Assembly (NCBI GenBank): GCA_002501695.1
Contig: DANZ01000113.1
Coordinates: 1 to 30,087 of the forward strand
Source of the DNA: Methanolobus sp. UBA474
GTDB lineage: Archaea; Halobacteriota; Methanosarcinia; Methanosarcinales; Methanosarcinaceae
Reading direction: 5' to 3'
DNA: 30,087 nucleotides
Below are positions 7,605 to 14,720 of the stretch, piece by piece. A model generated the notes under the pieces. That model was given only the letters and a program-made list of their open reading frames with translations. It made no database searches and was not told where the DNA came from. Made by a program: the position numbers and the translations under genes. Positions within the stretch are counted from its first letter, which is position 1. Each line of letters opens with the position of its first letter.

Positions 7605-8318
7605 TCACCCTTTCGTGATGCAGTCAAATTTGACATTGACCCTTCTCAGAGGAGGGACTTCCCCCCACAGGCCGATATATTCTCCCTGTACCACTATCGC
7701 CCCTTTTATTCCGGGTATATCCCTTACGGCACTAAAGGAGCTTTCGACCGCATCCTTTCCGAGGCCTGTTGCATTTCCCAGGGCAGTTGCCGCGGAGTCC
7801 GCCAACGGGACGTCATCAGAAAAGATAACTGCGGCATCAGCCATTCCAAAACTTATGGAAGGACCCACGGTCCCCGAGGATGTGCAGACGCCTGTGATAG
7901 TATCTCTTTCAACTATAGTGAAACCAAGATCTTTGACCGGAGAATCTCCTGCATATATACCCATTACAACAGGGCGGTCGTTAATGATGGCAATATCGCC
8001 TCCGTTATCAACAATAGCAAAGGAGGCACCTGCTTCGACCATCGCTTCAACCGCAAAGGCAGAGATCGTTCCTGCCACAGCGCTCATAGGACCAATACCC
8101 ATAATACTTGCTGCCGTCACCATCCTCTTTACGATCTCAGGAGCCTCGCCTCTTATACAATAAGGTTCAAGGCTCATCCTGAAGAAAGGATCAAGGGAGA
8201 TATATCTCTCAAGCTCCATCCTCTGGCACAGGATCTCCTCTTTAGCCGCTTCGATATGGGCACGTTCGTCCGCCTGAATAGTGACTATGGTCTCTTTTAA
8301 CCTGTAATGTTCTTTCAT
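7605..8318 (-). CDS. UPF0280 (COG2122) ApbE-like protein, probable sulfide-assimilation partner
   Basis: A 237-residue UPF0280 protein. Family features are the start KEHYRLKETIVTIQAD, the Gly/Ala-rich core IGPMSAVAGTISAFAVEA, the block ASFAIVDNGGDIAI and the segment GVCTSSGTVGPSISFG, which resembles the ApbE flavin-transferase fold. From memory, a COG2122 protein in Methanosarcina acetivorans was shown genetically to help sulfide assimilation. Its position here, 32 nt behind the two homocysteine-synthesis genes on the same strand, agrees with that role. The biochemical activity is unknown to me. No Shine-Dalgarno match precedes the ATG, and a hairpin with a T run lies in the gap, so it may be expressed at a different level from the two genes before it. 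Confidence 0.9.
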   Translation of the reverse strand: MKEHYRLKETIVTIQADERAHIEAAKEEILCQRMELERYISLDPFFRMSLEPYCIRGEAPEIVKRMVTAASIMGIGPMSAVAGTISAFAVEAMVEAGASFAIVDNGGDIAIINDRPVVMGIYAGDSPVKDLGFTIVERDTITGVCTSSGTVGPSISFGMADAAVIFSDDVPLADSAATALGNATGLGKDAVESSFSAVRDIPGIKGAIVVQGEYIGLWGEVPPLRRVNVKFDCITKG

Positions 8319-8323
8319 GAATC

Positions 8324-8353
8324 AAAAAAGAGGGGCTTAAGCCAATCTCCTCA
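8324..8353 (-). terminator. Hairpin plus T-run between the ferredoxin subunit and UPF0280
   Basis: On the minus strand, GAGG at the ferredoxin stop can pair with CCTC 15 bases on, enclosing the perfect palindrome GGCTTAAGCC, and six T residues follow directly. This looks like an attenuating or terminating signal inside the operon. T-runs terminate archaeal RNA polymerase; the hairpin may be incidental. Confidence 0.4.
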
Positions 8354-8743
8354 CTTGTTGTTCAGCAGGGTAAGAGCCCTGTGGGGGCACATTTCGACAC
8401 ATGTGCCGCACTGGATGCATTTTGCCTGGTCGACCATAAGGCTGTAGTCCTCATCCAGAGAGAATACCCTGGTAGGACATACCGATACGCATGCGCTGCA
8501 TTCGACACATTCCTCCCGGTTCCATTCAATAGGAGCGTCGAGCTTTGTGACACGGGCTCCCCTTGATGTCAGTGCATTATACATCTTTTCATAATGCTCT
8601 TCCAGTACATCAGCAACGACTTCCCCATGGGAACGGTCAAAGTGTGCCTGTGAGACGTTCAGGAGGACGCCTGTCTCAAGGATGGACTCTGCAATGATGG
8701 GCTTTGTGACAGTTTCGCTGGAAATATTGATCTTTATCTTCAT
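8351..8743 (-). CDS. NIL-domain / 2x[4Fe-4S] ferredoxin subunit of L-aspartate semialdehyde sulfurtransferase
   Basis: A 130-residue protein with an N-terminal NIL domain (about 1-70, opening MKIKINISSETVTKPII) and two [4Fe-4S] motifs, CVECSACVSVCP and CIQCGTCVEMCP. It matches the iron-sulfur partner (M. acetivorans MA1822 type) of the DUF39/CBS protein in the methanogen homocysteine pathway, where it is thought to supply electrons for converting aspartate semialdehyde and sulfide to homocysteine. The frame extends upstream to 8842, but AGGAGG six bases before the ATG at 8743 and the one-base gap after the upstream stop fix this start. The tight coupling suggests equal production of both subunits. 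Confidence 0.93.
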   Translation of the reverse strand: MKIKINISSETVTKPIIAESILETGVLLNVSQAHFDRSHGEVVADVLEEHYEKMYNALTSRGARVTKLDAPIEWNREECVECSACVSVCPTRVFSLDEDYSLMVDQAKCIQCGTCVEMCPHRALTLLNNK

Positions 8744-8744
8744 T

Positions 8745-10247
8745 TCAGTGCCTCCTGGCAAACAACTTGCTGATATCATCACTCGTGACAATTCCCACAA
8801 CATTGTTCTCACCATTGACCACAGGAAGTGCGGACACTCCATTCACGTCAAGGCGCCGGGCTACAACGGCAACCTGCTCGTCAGCTTTAGCTGTGACAAC
8901 CTTCCTTGTCATTATGTCCTCCACAAGGTCGAACTTGTCCTGAGAAACCGCTTTTGAGATATCCCAGGCCGTCACGATGCCTACCAGAGAATTGTCTTTG
9001 CTGACCACAGGCAGATGGTTGAAAGCCGTTTCCATAATGATCTTTGCTGCCTTGTAGACGCTTGCGTCCTTATCGATGGTCACTACACTGACAGACATGA
9101 TATCGGACACAAAGGAAACACCTTCGGTCTCTTTCATAGGATGGGAGGTGGTATTCTCAGGCAGCCGCTCAACAGGCATGCTCACAAAGAAATCACCCTT
9201 TACTATCCAGTCCTTCAGTTCAGCAGCTATCAGCCGGGCCCTCTTGAAACTTGAGAGGGACGATGTTGCAACATCCCTGCCTTCAAGCTCCACATGGCCG
9301 GAACGCAGTTCCTCGTATGTTACCTGGCGCAGTGCCGGACGGTCACGGCTGGGGATAGAGTAGTCAAGGATATTGGTAGTGATATCAGCATCTCTTACGG
9401 CAGCAGCCTGCGCGATCCTTTCGTCAAGCACTGGAATGGGAATGCCCATCCCGACATAGAGGGATGTTCCATAGCCGGTGAAATTAGCAGCCCTTATAAA
9501 TTCAGGGTTCATCTTCTTGAGATCGCCCTGTACCATCAGAGTGCCGAAACTGCCTGCCGAAGAATGCTGGGTTCCCTGTCCGACAACATATCCCTGAGCG
9601 CCTCCCAGGAAAATGCGTGTTCCTGTGCCGATAGTGCGATACTCCGGGTCATTGGACAGAGGCGACAGGACGCCTGCACCTGAATAGGTGATATTTCCAA
9701 ACCTTGGCAGCAGCGAACCCATATATGTGTGGATGGTCTGCTTGGAACTGTTGGTCGCTGCATTGTACTTCTGATAAGCATTGCGGGGATTGATCATTAT
9801 GGCCTGGTTCATATCCTCAAGAGCAAGGGAAGTATCAAGGACTTTCCGGGGGTAACAGTCGGTTCCGTGTGATATTGCATGCACATTTACAGACTTGCCC
9901 CGAAGCAGGTCCTCGATGACATGTGCGCCACCATAGTCCATTCCCAATGATTCGGATAATTGCGTGGCACCCATGTAAGCATCCACAGCGGCTACGCCCG
10001 TATATGCTTCAACGTCATTCATCCAGACCTTCTGCATCTTGATAGGAGGCTCAGAGTGACCCAGATTGAACCAGACACCCGAAGAGCACATTGCACCGAA
10101 GGTGCCTGTGGTAACCACGTCTACCTCCCGGACCGCTCCTTCGGAACCGAGTTCCCCTACTATATCCACCATTTCCTCGGCTGTGACGACGCTCACACTC
10201 CCATCCCTTATTTTAGCGTTGATTTCATGAATTGTTTTTTTGACCAT
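8745..10247 (-). CDS. L-aspartate semialdehyde sulfurtransferase (DUF39 + tandem CBS)
   Basis: The 500-residue protein joins a DUF39 (COG1900) domain, about 1-365, to two CBS domains, about 378-440 and 443-500 (DIMSVSVVTI and DIMTRKVVTA openings). In methanogens this enzyme makes homocysteine directly from aspartate semialdehyde and sulfide, bypassing O-acylhomoserine. Two cysteines implicated in catalysis in the M. acetivorans homologue are at the same numbers I recall: Cys54 in GAMCSSG and Cys131 in HGTDCYPRK. The CBS pair may bind adenosyl ligands such as S-adenosylmethionine for feedback control, which is inference. The ATG at 10247 has AGGT about nine bases upstream. It heads the cluster with the ferredoxin subunit and UPF0280. 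Confidence 0.93.
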   Translation of the reverse strand: MVKKTIHEINAKIRDGSVSVVTAEEMVDIVGELGSEGAVREVDVVTTGTFGAMCSSGVWFNLGHSEPPIKMQKVWMNDVEAYTGVAAVDAYMGATQLSESLGMDYGGAHVIEDLLRGKSVNVHAISHGTDCYPRKVLDTSLALEDMNQAIMINPRNAYQKYNAATNSSKQTIHTYMGSLLPRFGNITYSGAGVLSPLSNDPEYRTIGTGTRIFLGGAQGYVVGQGTQHSSAGSFGTLMVQGDLKKMNPEFIRAANFTGYGTSLYVGMGIPIPVLDERIAQAAAVRDADITTNILDYSIPSRDRPALRQVTYEELRSGHVELEGRDVATSSLSSFKRARLIAAELKDWIVKGDFFVSMPVERLPENTTSHPMKETEGVSFVSDIMSVSVVTIDKDASVYKAAKIIMETAFNHLPVVSKDNSLVGIVTAWDISKAVSQDKFDLVEDIMTRKVVTAKADEQVAVVARRLDVNGVSALPVVNGENNVVGIVTSDDISKLFARRH

Positions 10248-10449
10248 GCGTAATAACCTCGAAATTATGAAAAAATAATAATTTGGTTTACTATAAATTA
10301 CTTATGGTAATTTCATTGAGATACTTGCTCCTTACAAAATCAGACCACATAACATCATGCAACATGTGCACATAAACGGTGAATAGCAAGTCCTTACATA
10401 AGAGAACGGGCATAAAATAAAAAGGAAATAAAAGAAGCCATATACAGTA

Positions 10450-10980
10450 TCATTCTATCCTGACAGGCCTTTGCTTGCCGAACTCCTTTGTGTTCAGGAC
10501 GACCTCAAGCACCCCGTTCTTGTAAGTTGCTTTTGCACTGTCAGGGTCTACTCCTGTAGGAAGTTCGATATCCTCAGTGTACTTTTGATCCTTGCCGGTT
10601 GCTTTAAGCTGCATGGATTTCTCTGTTACGTGCAGTTCGATCTCTTCTTTCTCTATCCCTGGCAGTTCTGCAGTTACATGGACCTTATCGTCGATCTCGC
10701 ATACATCTATAAGTGGTTTTCTTTCATCCACGCGCACCTGCTGCTTTCCGCACGTGCAGTTCTCATCAGGCGAAGGCACGTTTCCAAACTCATTGATCTC
10801 AGGCTCCTCACCCGGGCGCTGCGAGATAGAGAAACCGTAGACAAATGGCTGTTTTGTAAGGTCATCCATGTCCACACCAAACCTTTCCATCATATGCTCG
10901 ATGATATCTTCAATATCCCTGAACTCCTCATCACCGAGGACATCTTCAAACAAACTTCGCCTTTTTCTTTTATCTGACAT
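10450..10980 (-). CDS. Small heat-shock protein Hsp20 (alpha-crystallin family)
   Basis: An ATP-independent holdase chaperone of 176 residues. The N-terminal arm (1-85) is acidic, with an FEDVLGDEEFRDIEDIIEHM stretch and a CTC pair near residue 75. The alpha-crystallin domain fills the rest (about 86-165), with AELPGIEKEEIELHV and the hallmark YKNGVLEVVL, and the C-terminus PVRIE is a V-x-I variant of the oligomer-locking I-x-I motif. The frame opens at 11046, but the extra 22 residues are Cys-rich and unlike the family; the ATG at 10980 has GGTG seven bases upstream. A bidirectional TATA region shared with the MFS gene lies near 11100, giving a leader of roughly 90 nt. Confidence 0.93.
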   Translation of the reverse strand: MSDKRKRRSLFEDVLGDEEFRDIEDIIEHMMERFGVDMDDLTKQPFVYGFSISQRPGEEPEINEFGNVPSPDENCTCGKQQVRVDERKPLIDVCEIDDKVHVTAELPGIEKEEIELHVTEKSMQLKATGKDQKYTEDIELPTGVDPDSAKATYKNGVLEVVLNTKEFGKQRPVRIE

Positions 10981-11096
10981 TGACAAACACCACTTTGATA
11001 AACGGAATGGTCTACAATGGACAATACAACCTAAAAAGGTATGCATTCTTAACTATTTTGCTTTCTCCCAGCAGGTCAAAGCAGCGAATGATAGAA

Positions 11097-11104
11097 TATA
11101 TAAA
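11097..11104 (+). promoter_or_regulatory. Shared TATA region between hsp20 and the MFS transporter
   Basis: GAATATATAAACC reads as a TATA box on both strands. On the plus strand it is about 25 nt before the ATG at 11125, which has no ribosome site, so a leaderless transporter mRNA is likely. On the minus strand the same bases (GGTTTATATATTC) would start hsp20 transcription near 11073. The two genes may compete for one TBP site. Confidence 0.5.
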
Positions 11105-11124
11105 CCTTTAAACAAGCATATATT

Positions 11125-12453
11125 ATGATGACATTGAGTTCCCGGAACTCTCCCGCAAGTCAAAAAGCACTCTTTCCCCTGTATACCATCACTTTCATAG
11201 GGACTCTGGGGTTTGGCATCGTCCTCACTTTTCTGGTATTCCTTGTGACCGATTACGGAGGCAATGCACTGATATATGGTCTGCTAGCATCCACATATCC
11301 GGCATTTCAGTTTATCGGGGCTCCGGTGCTTGGACGCTGGTCCGACATTTACGGGAGAAAGAAAGTCCTGCTTTTCAGCCAGTTAGGAACGCTTGCCGCA
11401 TGGATCATTTTCCTTGCGGCACTATTTATTCCGGTTACTACTCTGATGCAGATAGAATCCGGCCTGCTTGGCTCATTCACATTAACGCTTCCTTTGGTTG
11501 TTATCTTCTTTGCAAGGGCACTTGATGGCATCACCGGAGGGAACGTATCTGTTGCCAATGCATATCTGGCAGACCTGACAACCGAGGAGGACAGGAATAA
11601 GAACTATGGTCAGATGTCGGTGGCATCTAATCTTGGATATGTCTTTGGCCCCGCGCTTGCAGGCATTCTGGGAACGACTGTTTACGGCGAGATCCTTCCG
11701 GTCTCGGCAGCCCTGGTAATCTCAGTTATCGGCACCCTGATCATCATATTCCTTCTCCCTGAAAAGCCTGGCTGCGCCATAGAAGAATATCCTGTTGATA
11801 AAAGCATTACAAAGGTACTTGGTCAGGAGCATAAGGAATGCTACACACCGGAAAGTGGTGAAAAACTGGCCTTCAGGAATGTGTTCATGCTTGAGAACGT
11901 GCCCTACATGTTAATGCTGTATTTCCTCATATTTCTGGGATTTAACATATATTACACCGCCTTCCCGATATTCGCTGCTGTCGCGCTTGAGTGGAGCCCG
12001 GCTGCCCTGGGCATATATTTTTCGGTCATCAGTGCCATGATGGCTTTTGTCCAGGGGCCTGTGCTTGCCAGACTCGCGGCAAGGTATAAGGAGTCGATAC
12101 TGATCGTTATCGGTGGCTTTATCCTGGGACTGCAGTTCCTGCTGATAATACCCGGTAACTCTTATATGATATATCTTGCAGCGGTATTCTTTGCGTTTGG
12201 CAATGGGGTGATGTGGCCATGTATCCTCTCGATCCTCTCCAAATTTGCTGGCAACGTCTACCAGGGGTCCGTGCAGGGTTTTGCTATGAGCGCCGGCAGC
12301 CTTGCAAGTATACTGGGACTGCTTGCAGGAGGATTGCTGTACACACAACTGAAAACAAGCACATTTCTTATTGCTGCCATGATAATCTTCTCTGTTGTCG
12401 TTTTATCATTCAGGCTCATTGGAATTGAAAAAAGTAGGACCAAAGATACATAG
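11125..12453 (+). CDS. MFS transporter, TetA/multidrug-like
   Basis: A 442-residue integral membrane protein of the major facilitator superfamily with about 12 hydrophobic helices. The first cytoplasmic loop carries the MFS motif A variant GRWSDIYGRKKVLL near residues 72-85. The ALDGITGGNVSVANAYLADL segment resembles the helix 4-5 region of drug-proton antiporters, and a central hydrophilic loop (about 215-250, EKPGCAIEEYPVDKS) separates the two halves. A proton-coupled efflux role is the family expectation; the substrate cannot be assigned. The start codon follows a TATA box at leaderless spacing. A second ATG is the next codon and could equally serve. Confidence 0.9.
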   Translation: MMTLSSRNSPASQKALFPLYTITFIGTLGFGIVLTFLVFLVTDYGGNALIYGLLASTYPAFQFIGAPVLGRWSDIYGRKKVLLFSQLGTLAAWIIFLAALFIPVTTLMQIESGLLGSFTLTLPLVVIFFARALDGITGGNVSVANAYLADLTTEEDRNKNYGQMSVASNLGYVFGPALAGILGTTVYGEILPVSAALVISVIGTLIIIFLLPEKPGCAIEEYPVDKSITKVLGQEHKECYTPESGEKLAFRNVFMLENVPYMLMLYFLIFLGFNIYYTAFPIFAAVALEWSPAALGIYFSVISAMMAFVQGPVLARLAARYKESILIVIGGFILGLQFLLIIPGNSYMIYLAAVFFAFGNGVMWPCILSILSKFAGNVYQGSVQGFAMSAGSLASILGLLAGGLLYTQLKTSTFLIAAMIIFSVVVLSFRLIGIEKSRTKDT

Positions 12454-12537
12454 GCTTCCCTCTTGCATCAGCGAATGGTGAAGATTTAAGAGTGAAGAAC
12501 AGAATAAACAAATAGAGAGGCAAACGGAGGTAATCGT

Positions 12538-12843
12538 ATGATAAGTCTGAAAGAACTGTTCTTTAAGGAAAATGTAGGAGGATCCGACCTTATTGTGAGA
12601 GCCCTTTTTGGATCACTTGCAATGTCGGCCCTGGCACTTGGCGTGGCAAAACAAAAGAAATGGAAGCTGATATTAGCAATTATAGGTTTCACAGGGATAT
12701 TCACTTCCATAACACGGCACTGTACTCCATATGTCCTGCTTGGGATCGATACCTCAAGCCGTAAAAGCACCAAAGAACTGGATTGCAGAGAAAGCCACGG
12801 AAAAAACGCAGACGAATACCTGTTGCAGGGAACCGGATCATAA
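12538..12843 (+). CDS. DUF2892 (YgaP-like transmembrane) protein
   Basis: A 101-residue protein with GSDLIVRALFGSLAMSALAL (about 15-34) and KWKLILAIIGFTGIFTSITR (about 41-60) as two membrane helices, followed by the DUF2892 hallmark TRHCTPYVLLGIDT. In that family the hallmark usually reads TRxCPxYxxLGxxT; here Thr replaces the Pro. Family members are small inner-membrane proteins, sometimes joined to rhodanese domains, and their function is not established. The remaining 30 residues are hydrophilic. GGAGGT six bases before the ATG makes a strong ribosome site. It lies 84 nt after the MFS gene, and its stop overlaps the convergent histidine kinase stop by six bases. Confidence 0.85.
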   Translation: MISLKELFFKENVGGSDLIVRALFGSLAMSALALGVAKQKKWKLILAIIGFTGIFTSITRHCTPYVLLGIDTSSRKSTKELDCRESHGKNADEYLLQGTGS

Positions 12844-14364
12844 GCTGACAGGTGTATCAGCAAGCGTATGAACCTGTTTACAAACAACCTGCCCGTTCTC
12901 ATCGTAGAGAGGAAGCAGTACATGAGCTTTCGTGCCAACTCCCTCCCTGCTTTCCAGCCAGATCTCTCCTTTATGGATCTCAACGATATTCTTGGCAAGG
13001 TAGAGACCCAGACCATTGCCCCCGTAGTTGCGGGTCATTGAGCCATCTACCTGATAGAACCTCTCAAACACTTTTGGTATCTGGTTCTCAGGTATCCCTA
13101 TTCCGTTATCCGATATCTCCACATGCATACTGCCACTTTCCTCGTAGGCCCAGATACCTACCCTGCTTCCATAAGGTGAAAACTTGATCGCATTATCCAG
13201 AAGGTATATGAAGAGATGTTTTAGAAGTTCAGTATTGCCGTATATGAAATGCAGGCTTTTTTCGTAATTGGTGTTAAGGATCATCCCTTTTTCTTCTATT
13301 TTTAAAGAAAGGCTCTTTATGGTGCTTTCCATGACATCGCCCAGGCTGAGCGGAGAAAAAACATGCTGCTTTTTGAACTGGAAGGCATTCATATGCAGAA
13401 GGGATTCGATCAACCGGTTCAGGCGCTCGGAATTGGAGACTATTACCTTCATGCCTTGCTTCTGTTTCTCATTGAGATCACCGAGCATACCTTCATACAT
13501 GATCTCACTGTAACCCTTTATAGAGATCAAGGGGGTCTTTAGCTCATGGGTCACATTGGATACGAACTCGTCCTTCATCTTATCAAGTGACTTCAGTTCT
13601 TCGTAGGCTTTTGTGGTATTTTCCAGGAGTTGTATGTTCTCGACCGTTATTCCGGCAAGCTTACCTACACTTTCAAGCACATATGCATCCTCTTCGCTCA
13701 ACTGCACTTGCTGCCTCATGGAAAACATAAAGAATCCTGTTACTGCTTTCCTTGCCACCATCGGGATAGCAATGATCTTATCCATATCCATTTCAGGGAA
13801 GAGATCGGACTCCACTTCAAGTACATGTGTTCTTTTGATCTGTTTAGACAGGCCGTTCATTTCCGTTATATTCACTACAACCGGATGATCAAGAGGAATA
13901 TTTGCAAGAGCCTTTTTCAGTCTGACAGGAGCCTCTGCGTCCGCAAACAGTACAGCTTTACCAGTATCCTTTTTTATCAGATAGATAAATCCGTAGTTTG
14001 CACCAAGATAAGAAAGAAGTTCGTTCAGAACATCGTTCAAAAAATCATTGACATCAAGAGAACTGGCGGATATAGAAGCTGTTGAGTGAAGAATAAGAAG
14101 TTCCCTGTCTTTTTTGTCCGCCTTTCTCTCAGCTTTCTGGCATTGGAATGTAAGCTGGGAAAAAGTGAGACCGGAGAGCAGAAAAACAATAACTATGAAT
14201 GAATGGAGATAAAGCTCCCTTCCGGGAAGATATATAAGCAGCTCAGAAAAAATGGAATTACTGGACAAAATGGCAGTTATCAAAGGGTCAGGGATGATCA
14301 ATAAGAGACAGAGGAAAGTGATGATACTTATTATGACACTCGTAAGAAATAAACTTTTTCTCAT
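12838..14364 (-). CDS. Membrane-bound sensor histidine kinase (GAF-HisKA-HATPase)
   Basis: A 508-residue sensor kinase. Two N-terminal membrane segments (about 4-27 and 52-72) flank a short external loop. A charged linker leads to a GAF domain (about 95-245), then HisKA with the phospho-acceptor His273 in NVTHELKTPL, and a HATPase with the N box LLDNAIKFSP, G1 ISDNGIGIP, F box FERFYQVD and G2 GGNGLGLYLAK. All residues needed for autophosphorylation are present. No response regulator is in the window, so it is an orphan and its output is unknown. The frame opens at a TTG (14403), but the ATG at 14364 begins the first helix directly and has GGTGGT just upstream. Its promoter appears to be one arm of the inverted repeat at 14407-14442. 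Confidence 0.93.
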   Translation of the reverse strand: MRKSLFLTSVIISIITFLCLLLIIPDPLITAILSSNSIFSELLIYLPGRELYLHSFIVIVFLLSGLTFSQLTFQCQKAERKADKKDRELLILHSTASISASSLDVNDFLNDVLNELLSYLGANYGFIYLIKKDTGKAVLFADAEAPVRLKKALANIPLDHPVVVNITEMNGLSKQIKRTHVLEVESDLFPEMDMDKIIAIPMVARKAVTGFFMFSMRQQVQLSEEDAYVLESVGKLAGITVENIQLLENTTKAYEELKSLDKMKDEFVSNVTHELKTPLISIKGYSEIMYEGMLGDLNEKQKQGMKVIVSNSERLNRLIESLLHMNAFQFKKQHVFSPLSLGDVMESTIKSLSLKIEEKGMILNTNYEKSLHFIYGNTELLKHLFIYLLDNAIKFSPYGSRVGIWAYEESGSMHVEISDNGIGIPENQIPKVFERFYQVDGSMTRNYGGNGLGLYLAKNIVEIHKGEIWLESREGVGTKAHVLLPLYDENGQVVCKQVHTLADTPVSL

Positions 14365-14406
14365 AGACCACCAACAACTGCCCGTAACAAGTAGTTCCTG
14401 CAATAT

Positions 14407-14442
14407 GTCTTATATATCCAAGAAACAGCAAATATATAAGAC
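14407..14442. repeat. 11-bp perfect inverted repeat with divergent TATA boxes
   Basis: GTCTTATATAT at 14407-14417 is repeated as its exact reverse complement at 14432-14442, with a 14-base spacer. Each arm contains a TATA-like ATATATAAG pointing outward. The left arm read on the minus strand would start transcription near 14387, about 23 nt before the histidine kinase ATG. The right arm points towards serA. This may be an operator for a dimeric regulator or a symmetrical divergent promoter. Confidence 0.6.
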
Positions 14443-14537
14443 TTCACATATACAACATAGAGGACACCGATATAAATATATTAGCACAGATACAGAGGAA
14501 TGCTCAAGGAGAAAACAGGCGAACTATATACACGATG

Positions 14538-14606
14538 CTTAAGTTTTTAAGTAGTTAGACGTATGTAAAGTTGCGCGTCCGGAGGATAAAGCCGGTAAAA
14601 CTTAAG
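14538..14606 (+). promoter_or_regulatory. Candidate structured element upstream of serA
   Basis: CTTAAGTTTT (14538-14547) pairs perfectly with AAAACTTAAG (14597-14606), closing a 49-base segment. Inside, GACG can pair with CGTC and CCGG with CCGG, so the RNA could form a closing stem with two inner hairpins. If transcribed from the TATA box near 14470 it would lie in the serA leader and might be a cis-regulatory RNA. No known riboswitch is recognised. A DNA operator with TTAAGT repeats is the alternative. Confidence 0.4.
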
Positions 14607-14720
14607 TATTATACATATTATGAAGACAATTATAAAATGTATTAGTGCAGTCCGATACTAGAGAACTGTACATGATATTATAGAAATCAAACAGTCACAT
14701 TGATCCATGGAGCAAATAAA

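Larger units (their letters stand above)
14365..14720. other. 356-nt intergenic region between histidine kinase and serA
   Basis: No coding sequence is convincing here. The region is AT-rich and holds, in order, the 14407-14442 inverted repeat, a TATA-like GATATAAATATATT near 14470-14482, another near 14525, the 14538-14606 structured segment, and a TATA-like ATTATAAAA near 14630. The last would give serA a leader of about 65 nt; the earlier ones would place the structured segment inside the leader. Confidence 0.7.
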
